A stretch of 64,000 nucleotides of DNA from the NCBI GenBank assembly GCA_007695035.1, contig REEO01000056.1:1-64000 (forward strand). Reading direction: 5' to 3'. Positions 17,592 through 24,820 of this stretch are shown piece after piece; within the stretch, counting starts at the first letter, position 1; each line of letters starts with the position of its first letter. Under the pieces are notes generated by a model. That model did no database searches. It had not been told where the DNA came from and saw only the letters and a program-made list of their open reading frames with translations. A program made the translations under genes and the position numbers. The DNA comes from Saprospirales bacterium. GTDB lineage: Bacteria; Bacteroidota; Bacteroidia; Chitinophagales; Saprospiraceae.

Positions 17592-18481
17592 ATTTAACGT
17601 AAACCCCTAATATTGAACTATAGGAGATCTTAGCTGGGCACTGCATTTTGGCATAGTGATCTGATTTATGGTTGTTAATGGATTCGCATTCCCTGGGGGT
17701 TGACCTTAAAAAATCATACAGCTTTTGTTGAAATTCCTTTATTGAAGATGGTCTATGGACTTGGAATCAATGCTTACTTTATTGCAAACTACATACCTCA
17801 ACGGCACTTCTGCCAGCTTTTCGCATTATCTGGTAAACATTTGCGCAAAACGCTTCAGTTTATTGAAATAATAATACCTGGCGCGGATACATCTGCATTA
17901 AATTGTCCAGCTCCGCGTCTTAATTACTGCATCGAACTGGGTGGGATGGGCCACTCCTCCAGAGCGGACAGACACGCAGGAGAGCCACCTTATAGCAATG
18001 GGTTTATTACTTCTGTGGGGATGCGGTTTTACTTTGGAGAAGTAGGAGTGAAATTTTACTCACTGCCGAGGGCGCAATAGCCGCAGAGGTAAACCCGGAA
18101 AAGTAATTGCTCTGCTTTCCCAGGCTAAAACTTTCAATCCTCCCTCCGGCTATTGAGCGGGCGTGCAAAAAGTCGCTCACAACAGTCCTCCGATGTATTA
18201 TTAAAAAAGGATAGCTGCCTAAGGAGCTATTTTTCAACGGGCTATCAAGATTAGTATGCACTTTGTTTTCCACCGGTTTGAATAAGCCCATTTATTACTA
18301 CTTTTGCGCCTTCAAAAAATTGAGTGCGGATATAGCTTATCATTTTCTTATGACTGTTGAGACACCGGAATTGAGTCGAAGTACTCAAACAATTTATTGT
18401 TAAGCCCAGAATAAATTTCAGCGCAAAATCTATTAGAAGCACCTTTAAGAAAATGGTTTGCCCATTTCAAACAAAACTATT
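17592..18481. other. Intergenic region between prfC and the SulP gene
   Basis: I recognise no gene. One frame is open from a TTG at 17700 to 18080 (126 codons); its end (SVGMRFYFGEVGVKFY) vaguely recalls an outer-membrane barrel strand, but the rest has no family look, so I leave it uncalled. A minus-strand frame at 18007-18291 is equally featureless. The last 180 bases are the untranslated leader of the SulP gene, following its promoter. Confidence 0.45.
18277..18306 (+). promoter_or_regulatory. Promoter of the SulP gene
   Basis: TTTG at 18277-18280 and TACTTTTG at 18299-18306, 18 bases apart, fit the Bacteroidota promoter. It would leave a leader of about 170 bases before the ATG at 18482, in which I see no known riboswitch. 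Confidence 0.6.
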
Positions 18482-20057
18482 ATGAATAAGTACGCCCGAC
18501 TATATCGGAAAAAGACGAAACAAAAATACAAGAAGGTAATTAACCTGTTTAGTAAAAGTCCTGAGACAAGCGTCAAAACGGAGATTTTGTCCGGACTCAC
18601 GGTAGCTTTAGCACTCGTTCCGGAAGCAATAGCTTTTGCTTTGATTGCAGGATTATCTCCATTAACGGGGCTTTATGCAGCATTTGTTCTGGGGCTGGTT
18701 ACATCCATTTTTTGGTGGTCGGCCCGGAATGATTTCAGGTGCCACGGGTGCAGTTGCAGTGGTAATTGTGGCTTTGGCGATTTCTCACGGAGCCGAATAT
18801 GTATTCGCAACGGTTGTATTGGCGGGAATTATTCAGGTACTGGCGGGTGTATTCAGATTGGGGAAATTAATGCGCCTGGTTCCGCATCCTGTTATTTTTG
18901 GATTTGTCAATGGGTTGGCGGTGATTATTTTCATGTCCCAGCTCGATCAATTTAAGGATGATACAGGCAATTGGCTGACGGGTCAATCCCTGTACATTAT
19001 TCTTGGTTTGGTAATCCTGACCATGTTTATCATTTGGGGATTGCCAAAGCTGACCAAGGCCGTACCGGCTTCCCTGATTGCTATTCTCACTGTTTTTGGA
19101 ATTGTTCTGGCCTTTGGAATCGACACCAAAAATGTAGGTGATATTGCATCTATTCAAGGAGGTTTTCCACCCTTTAATATTCCCAGCGTTCCCTTTACTT
19201 TTGAAACTTTGGTACTCATATTTCCCTATGCCGCCGTTATGGCTGGTGTAGGCCTGATTGAGAGTTTGCTAACGCTCAATATTATTGATGAAATCACAGA
19301 AACTCGCGGTCGTGGAAACAAAGAAGCCGTGGCCCAGGGAGCTGCAAATATGCTATCCGGTTTTTTCTCCGGAATGGGTGGATGTGCCATGCTGGGACAA
19401 AGCCTTATTAACATTTCCAATGGAGCTAGAGCGAGGCTTTCGGGAATTGTTGCTGCCGTTGCTCTATTGATGTTCGTGATGTTCGGTGCTGGGTTTATAG
19501 AATTACTGCCCATGGCTGCACTCACTGGTTTGATGATTATGGTAGCCATAGGGACATTTGAATGGGCGAGTTTGAGGACCTTCAACAAAATGCCCAAGTC
19601 CGATATTTTCGTAATGGTGGTTGTTACCCTGGTGACCGTTTTACTTCACAATTTGGCTTTGGCCGTGGTGGTTGGGGTAATTATAGCTGCCCTGGTTTTT
19701 GCCTGGGACAATGCAAAGCGCATTCGGGCAAGAAAGTCTGTTGATGAGAATGGAATTAAGCATTATGAAATCTACGGACCACTGTTCTTCGGTTCGGTAA
19801 TCGCCTTCAATGAAAAGTTTGATATTCTAAATGACCCAGAGGAAGTAATCATTGATTTCAAAGAAAGCAGGGTGGTCGATATGTCGGCCATTGAAGCACT
19901 TAACAAGATTACAGGACGCTATCATAAAGTCGGGAAAAAGGTCCACTTGCGACATTTAAGCCCCGATTGTCAAAAGCTACTTCAAAATGCCGATAAAATC
20001 ATTGATGTCAATGTTTTGGAAGATCCGAATTACAAAGTGGTAGTCGATAGGATTTAG
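18482..20057 (+). pseudogene. SulP family anion transporter with STAS domain, frameshifted
   Basis: The frame from ATG 18482 gives the SulP start: a basic N-terminus, then [20 protein letters not shown] and [17 protein letters not shown]. Here it shifts at the six-T run 18708-18713; with five Ts the sequence runs on as [20 protein letters not shown], the conserved second SulP motif, and stays open to 20055-20057. About ten transmembrane helices follow, then a STAS domain (about the last 110 residues, HYEIYGPLFFGSVIAFNEKF onward). The full product would be about 524 residues. SulP proteins carry sulfate, bicarbonate or similar anions. The single break in a homopolymer could be a sequencing error, phase variation or recent inactivation; neighbouring broken genes favour real decay. 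Confidence 0.85.
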
Positions 20058-20179
20058 GGATGCTCAAATTCCCTTCCAACAATTCCCTCTGTTGGCTGTC
20101 TGAGCCCGTCCCGGAAGAACTCCACTGATATTTCCAGATCAGTGACAGCTAAGGTAAGTACTGATATTTTTGGTTTCAT
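20054..20179 (-). pseudogene. VOC/glyoxalase family fragment (N-terminal stump)
   Basis: On the minus strand an ATG at 20177-20179 opens a 41-residue frame, MKPKISVLTLAVTDLEISVE, then FFRDGLRQPTEGIVGREFEH, ending at a stop that overlaps the SulP stop codon. This is the first beta-alpha-beta unit of a VOC/glyoxalase-family protein of the type with FYRDGLGLPTEGI; a full member has about 125 residues. The rest is missing exactly where the convergent SulP gene ends, so a deletion or insertion joined the two. The product could not fold into the normal paired domain. Confidence 0.7.
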
Positions 20180-20270
20180 GGCTTGGTTTTTTCATTTTGT
20201 CTATAACCATAACGGTTTAAAGCGAGGAAACGTTAGGTTGTATTAGCGAAGGGATAAGAAAATCATCAAA

Positions 20271-20293
20271 AGGGTCAACATGCTCCGGTATTC
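20271..20293 (+). repeat. Solo IS-end-like unit
   Basis: AGGGTCAACATGCTCCGGTA repeats the unit found at 1038-1133 and 2434-2556, in the same orientation, and like their last units ends in CGGTAT-TCC. It marks this second decayed patch as sharing a mobile element family with the first. Confidence 0.5.
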
Positions 20294-20688
20294 CCATTTT
20301 ACATGTACATGAAAAACAGGTACTGTTTTCTGCATTTCAATCATGCAATGCTAGAGTTAGGTTAAGTATAATTTAGTCAGTCCTGGTCCTGGTCCTTCTT
20401 CCTTTTTCTTTGTTGAAAAAGCCTCACGTTACTTCAACTGCACTTAGCAACCGGGGCAGCACAAGCAACCTCAGCTATGCAGCGTTTTCCCGCCTGGAAA
20501 AAGAACAATGGGCTCAAAATGGTCACTACAGGGGGCCAACTTTCAAGCTCAATTGCTAAGGTTTCATCGAGCATTGAAGTAGTTTTAAATGTATCCCCAA
20601 AACAATTCATATAAACACTCGTATAAAGTATCGTCCTTTTCTGTGTAGTAACCTGGGTCATTTATTCTGCACAGCCAAAGGGAAGTTT

Positions 20689-20716
20689 ACCCTCCGGAGC
20701 GAGGGTTGTTTTTTTT
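20689..20716 (+). terminator. Intrinsic terminator-like hairpin just upstream of the MoxR remnant
   Basis: ACCCTC pairs perfectly with GAGGGT around CGGAGC, followed by TG and eight Ts. It lies 21 bases before the MoxR ATG. It may end an upstream transcript, or be a leader attenuator of the former MoxR operon. Confidence 0.65.
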
Positions 20717-20737
20717 AATAAAGACATTGAGAAAAGT

Positions 20738-21131
20738 ATGACAAAGAATATTGAGACTGAAGTAGAAGCTGTGGATGCAATGGCTTCTTCCTACAACGAT
20801 CTGAAAAACGAAATCGGAAAAGTAATCATCGGACAGGAATCCGTGGTTGAAGGTGTGATTATCTCCCTGTTAGCTAATGGACACAGATTTCTGGTAGGGG
20901 TTCGGGTCTTGCCAAAACCCTTTTGGTAAGTACTATTGCAGAGGTGCTCGACCTGGACTTCAAGCGAATCCAATTTACCCCGGACCTGATGCCATCTGAT
21001 ATTACGGGTTCGGAGATATTGGGAGAAATTGCCAGTTCAAATTCAACAAAGGTCCCCTTTTCGCCAATATCGTTCTGGCGGATGAAATAAACAGAACACC
21101 ACCAAAAACCCAGGCGGTACTAATCGAGGCT
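20738..21131 (+). pseudogene. MoxR-type AAA ATPase remnant, truncated with multiple frameshifts
   Basis: The frame begins MTKNIETEVEAVDAMASSYNDLK, typical of MoxR N-termini (then [24 protein letters not shown]). Near 20896-20906 small deletions destroy the Walker A region (normally EGVPGLAKT). Continuing in another frame gives [20 protein letters not shown] and [18 protein letters not shown]; a further one-base loss near 21040 shifts to [20 protein letters not shown], the Walker B region, and similarity ends at VLIEA (21131). The C-terminal half and the usual downstream DUF58/BatA genes are absent. MoxR proteins are chaperone-like ATPases. The following 260 bases hold no gene, only a CTTTGCG-rich tract (about 21242-21282) of a kind common in intergenic DNA of this phylum. 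Confidence 0.85.
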
Positions 21132-21394
21132 AAGCTTTGGGGAGGGGACAGTCTGTAAATCCTTCGTTATCAAAATTATATCTATATTTTCGGGTTGTAG
21201 TTTTGGAGGATTCTACCGAGCTATGCTGTTTCTACGCAGCCCCTTTGCGCCTTTTCCTTTGCGACTTCGCACCTTTGCGTGAAACTAATATCCTGCACAA
21301 CGAATCACTCGAAAATAATTAATCTTACCGAAACCCCTGACTTGTCGCCAAAACCACCCCAATTCTTAATTGACTATCTCGTAATTGACCAGAA

Positions 21395-22618
21395 TCATAT
21401 CCCAAACTCCACCTGAAACATCCAAACCCAGTGCCTTTGAGGCGGTGATGTCATGTCTGCCGGAATATTTCTGAAGTTGTTGAATCCTATATGGGTTTGT
21501 GCTTTGATGCGGTGGCCCTGAATATACTTGGTAATTCCAAACAAGGCTTCATCCCTGGTCGCACGCAGATCAGCCACCGATGAGCGGGGTTCTACCGTGG
21601 CGAACCTCAGGCTCAATTCCAAGTTTCCCGGCGTGAGGTAGCTGAGTTGAGAATTCAGCCCGTAGCCTGTCATAACGTAGTCGGCAAACTCTTCCGGCAC
21701 ACCGTCAAATACAGGGTCTGAGACACTCTTATTGAGGTATTCCACTGCCAGTGCCCAGCCGTTGTACTTCATCAGGAAATCTGCAATGAAAGTGGTGATA
21801 TCCCTTTGTTCAAAAAGAGGAGTCCCGCGCTGGCCAGCTTCCTTAACCGCCTTGTGATTAAATGAACCACCGAGTCCGATCGATATTTTGGGTGTCGGCT
21901 CGCGGAAGAGGTCGCCCTCCATAAAGTCACCATCAGCGATAAAAGGTCCGAGCGGTAACCACTCCAGACGCCCGGTATAAGCGAGCCCGTTGTTGGTCCC
22001 GGGTACATTTCTACCATCCCCGGTGGATACGGCCGCTTTAAACCTGAGTTCGCGCCCCCCCTGATAGGCCGTGTAGTAGGCAAAAAGCCCGAAATCCCGG
22101 TCTATATTGAAAGTGCTGTTGACAATGGAGCGGTCGGCAAATTGAAGACTGCCCGAGGAAGTCACGCGCTGTCTATTGCCCGGCAATTTACCCTGACCAA
22201 AGCCGAGGTAAAAATGGTCATCCACAAAGTAGTAAACCATGGCATCGCGCACAATTTCAGCTATCTCGCCCCCATCCAAATTCTGATCAGCCCGCGAAAA
22301 AGACAACTGCAGATAGTACTGAAAACGAGGGTCCACCAGAAACCCGTCAAACCTCAAGCGGAGTCTCCGAACCCGGGCTTCAAAGGATTCCGGACTCAGA
22401 TTGGTGTCTGATTTTGAAAAATAGCCGAGTCTGTTTTGCATCCGAAACCTCAGTTTCAGCAGCATTTCATCGGCCTTTTTGATGGTAATTCCATCGTCCA
22501 CTTCCAAAAAAGCGCGCTCGTCAAGTTCCGTTTGCGCAACGGCCTCTTTCTGAAAAAGGACAATGACAAAAAACAGGCCGGCAAGAAACCACCAGCGATT
22601 GATTTTTTTCGCTTTCAT
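21395..22618 (-). CDS. Phosphate-selective porin O/P family outer-membrane protein
   Basis: This 407-residue protein has a signal peptide (MKAKKINRWWFLAGLFFVIV, cleavage near VAQ) and beta-barrel sequence typical of the OprO/OprP family: LLKLRFRMQNRLGYFSK, RRLRLRFDGFLVDPRFQYYL, the loop FYLGFGQGKLPGNRQR, and a terminal strand ending in aromatic FQVEFGI. Family members form anion-selective trimeric porins in the outer membrane; in Bacteroidota substrate preference is usually unknown. It lies 21 bases downstream of pckA on the same strand and may be co-transcribed with it. Confidence 0.8.
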   Translation of the reverse strand: MKAKKINRWWFLAGLFFVIVLFQKEAVAQTELDERAFLEVDDGITIKKADEMLLKLRFRMQNRLGYFSKSDTNLSPESFEARVRRLRLRFDGFLVDPRFQYYLQLSFSRADQNLDGGEIAEIVRDAMVYYFVDDHFYLGFGQGKLPGNRQRVTSSGSLQFADRSIVNSTFNIDRDFGLFAYYTAYQGGRELRFKAAVSTGDGRNVPGTNNGLAYTGRLEWLPLGPFIADGDFMEGDLFREPTPKISIGLGGSFNHKAVKEAGQRGTPLFEQRDITTFIADFLMKYNGWALAVEYLNKSVSDPVFDGVPEEFADYVMTGYGLNSQLSYLTPGNLELSLRFATVEPRSSVADLRATRDEALFGITKYIQGHRIKAQTHIGFNNFRNIPADMTSPPQRHWVWMFQVEFGI

Positions 22619-22639
22619 ACCGCTGTCCTTATTTAAAAG

Positions 22640-24244
22640 TCAGGTTGTTTTTGGAGCAGCATTGAGGATTTCCTCTGATGCAGCCTCTTCAAACTTCTTA
22701 AAATTATCTACAAAAAAAGCGGCTAGCTCGAGTGCCTTTCTCCGGTACGCAGCCTGATCACTCCAGGTTTTTTGTGGGTCGAGAATGTCAGCCGGCACAT
22801 TGGGGCAGGACGTGGGCATTTGTAATCCGAAAATTTGGTGCTCTTCATACTCAGCCCTGTTCAAACTTCCCTGCATGGCGGCATTAATCATAGCCCTGGT
22901 GAAGCGGAGACTGATTCTGCTTCCGGTACCATAAGGGCCTCCCGACCAGCCCGTATTCACAAGCCAAACATTTACATTGTGTTTATTCATCCTGCTGCCG
23001 AGCATTTCAGCGTATTTGGTCGGGTGCAGGGGTAGAAAAGGTGCGCCAAAACATGCCGAAAATGCCACCTGAGGCTCATCGATTCCAGCCTCTGTACCGG
23101 CTACCTTTGCCGTATAACCAGAAACAAAGTGGTACATGGCCTGACCCGGAGTCAGTTTGGAAATGGGAGGCAATACCCCAAATGCATCACAGGTCAGAAA
23201 GAAAATATTTTTGGGATGTCCACCTCTGGAACCTCCCACTGAGTTTTCAATATGGTAAATGGGGTAAGAAACCCGTGTGTTTTGGGTGATTTTGTCGCTG
23301 TCGTAATTCGGTCTTCGAGTACCTTCGAAAAACTCGATGTTCTCCAAAATGGCGCGGTGTTTAACCGCATTGAATATCTCGGGTTCTCTCTCCTGTGAAA
23401 GGTTGATGCACTTGGCGTAACATCCACCCTCAAAGTTAAAGATTCCCTCGTTCGACCAGCCGTGCTCATCATCTCCGATCAACTGCCGATTGGGATCCGC
23501 GGAAAGGGTTGTTTTCCCCGTTCCCGAAAGCCCGAAAAACACCGCAGTATCTCCCTTTTTGCCCAAATTGGCCGAACAGTGCATACTCAACACATCGTGA
23601 TTGACCGGAAGAATGTAGTTGAGAATGGAAAACATCCCCTTCTTGATCTCCCCGGTGTAGGCAGTACCGCCAATGATCACTGTTTTTTGGGTGAAATTAA
23701 TGATGGCAAAATTGTCCTGGCGGGTTTTGTCAATGGCCGGGTCTGCTTTAAAACCCGGAGCGCAAATAATCGTCCATTCAGGTTCGAATTCAAGCACCTC
23801 TTTGCGAGACGGTCTCAAAAACATATTGTATCCAAACTGATTACTCCACGGGTACTCCGTAATCAGCCTCAGGTTCTTTTTGTACTTCTGATGCGAACAA
23901 ACCGAAGCATCTCGAACATACACATCTTTGTCCTCCAGATAAGCACACAGCTTTTGTTTCAACTGGTCAAACTTTTCAGCCTCAAAGGGCTTGTTGATGT
24001 TGTTCCAATCGACTGAGGACTCGGTGACGGAATCTTTTACAATAAATCTATCTTGAGGGGATCGTCCGGTGAATTTGCCCGTATTGATACAAATGGCGCC
24101 CGTGTGGCTGAGCACACCCATGTCCCTTTCTATGCTGGCTTCTACCAGCTCTTCGGGACTCAAATTCCAAAAAGCGGTTTTGCAATTATCAATTCCATGA
24201 TTCTTAATAGTAGCATTTGGGTTTTTGATGCCTACTTCCTGCAT
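22640..24244 (-). CDS. pckA: Phosphoenolpyruvate carboxykinase (ATP)
   Basis: The 534-residue enzyme converts oxaloacetate and ATP to phosphoenolpyruvate, CO2 and ADP, the first step of gluconeogenesis. Visible motifs are TGKFTGRSPQDRFIVKD (substrate-binding arginine), FFGLSGTGKTTLSADP (kinase-1a P-loop), IGDDEHGW (metal-binding kinase-2 region) and RVSYPIYHIEN. The length is normal for ATP-dependent PEPCK. I chose the ATG at 24242-24244 (MQEVGIKNPNATIKNHGI); the frame is open to 24313 and that alternative cannot be excluded because the promoter box lies still further upstream at 24336-24343. The porin gene follows closely. Confidence 0.95.
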   Translation of the reverse strand: MQEVGIKNPNATIKNHGIDNCKTAFWNLSPEELVEASIERDMGVLSHTGAICINTGKFTGRSPQDRFIVKDSVTESSVDWNNINKPFEAEKFDQLKQKLCAYLEDKDVYVRDASVCSHQKYKKNLRLITEYPWSNQFGYNMFLRPSRKEVLEFEPEWTIICAPGFKADPAIDKTRQDNFAIINFTQKTVIIGGTAYTGEIKKGMFSILNYILPVNHDVLSMHCSANLGKKGDTAVFFGLSGTGKTTLSADPNRQLIGDDEHGWSNEGIFNFEGGCYAKCINLSQEREPEIFNAVKHRAILENIEFFEGTRRPNYDSDKITQNTRVSYPIYHIENSVGGSRGGHPKNIFFLTCDAFGVLPPISKLTPGQAMYHFVSGYTAKVAGTEAGIDEPQVAFSACFGAPFLPLHPTKYAEMLGSRMNKHNVNVWLVNTGWSGGPYGTGSRISLRFTRAMINAAMQGSLNRAEYEEHQIFGLQMPTSCPNVPADILDPQKTWSDQAAYRRKALELAAFFVDNFKKFEEAASEEILNAAPKTT

Positions 24245-24335
24245 TATTGTTGTTTTACTTAAATTAATACCGAGCTTTGGACCAATTCTGTCGTCAAAAC
24301 AGCCCCAATCCATCGCCCTTTTTTGTGAACGGATG

Positions 24336-24343
24336 CAAAGATA
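24336..24343 (-). promoter_or_regulatory. Minus-7 box of pckA
   Basis: Read on the minus strand this is TATCTTTG followed by C, matching TAnnTTTG, about 92 bases before the chosen pckA ATG. Confidence 0.6.
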
Positions 24344-24461
24344 GAAAAAGCACTTTGCTCTTTGGGCAAATCAACTGCGATTAATCCTGATGGAGTAGAA
24401 AGTATGGAAAGTACAAAGTATAGAAAGTAGAAAGTTGATAAATCGGATAGGGTTAATATCT

Positions 24462-24490
24462 GTAGATACGCAAGGCCGTGCGTATTCTAC
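24462..24490. repeat. TACGCA-type hairpin repeat
   Basis: TACGCA pairs with TGCGTA across AGGCCG, within GTAGA...TCTAC arms. It is preceded by ATCGGATAGGGTTAATATC. Related copies with the same prefix lie at 36597-36622 and 40588-40605. Confidence 0.65.
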
Positions 24491-24547
24491 CTCCCAAAAA
24501 TTTTATCACCCATTTTCAGATCAATAATTGGTAGTGATTTTTTGTTG

Positions 24548-24572
24548 CTCAAGACAAAAAGTAAGAGGAATT
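24548..24572 (+). repeat. Partial copy of the AAAAAGTAAG dispersed repeat
   Basis: CTCAAGACAAAAAGTAAGAG and the following GAATT match the right part of the repeat at 8121-8160, including the same GAGGAATT flank. The left arm is missing. Confidence 0.55.
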
Positions 24573-24763
24573 GATTTTCAAACTGTTACAATTAAACCGG
24601 AGATAAATGAGTCTACTTCAAAGATCGATTCATTCGAGGGTTTTATAGCCTTTGGTTGATATACCAATTGTGGAAACTTGAGTAAAACCTTGTTTCCGGG
24701 TATTTCTCAAGGGGGGAATTTGTCGCCCCTGGCTCCTTTTTTAAATAAAGCGGTCAAAATAAG

Positions 24764-24794
24764 TTGATGGTTGAAAAAATTGGCGGTAATTTTG
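24764..24794 (+). promoter_or_regulatory. Promoter of the purF-like gene
   Basis: TTG at 24764-24766 and TAATTTTG at 24787-24794 are 20 bases apart, the Bacteroidota promoter arrangement, 26 bases before the ATG. Confidence 0.65.
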
Positions 24795-24820
24795 CAGAAA
24801 TTCAGTGAGTTAAACCAACG

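Larger units (their letters stand above)
20180..20737. other. Degraded intergenic stretch between the VOC stump and the MoxR fragment
   Basis: It contains a solo IS-end-like unit (20271-20293) and a terminator-like hairpin (20689-20716). A minus-strand frame at 20434-20661 (75 codons) ends in a cysteine-containing segment RCIAEVACAAPVAKCS but lacks a recognisable leader, promoter or family, so I do not call it a gene. Confidence 0.5.
24245..24820. other. Divergent intergenic region between pckA and the purF-like gene, repeat-rich
   Basis: It has the pckA minus-7 box (24336-24343), short GTACAAAGTATAGAAAG tracts, the hairpin repeat at 24462-24490, a partial dispersed repeat at 24548-24572, and a truncated end of the long palindromic element (ATGAGTCTACTTCAAA at about 24608-24623). 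No protein gene is visible. Confidence 0.6.

Noticed and set aside
17700-18080. A 126-codon frame before the SulP gene
   Set aside because: It starts at a TTG with no promoter or family signature. Only its end vaguely resembles an outer-membrane strand, so I describe the region as without a recognised gene.
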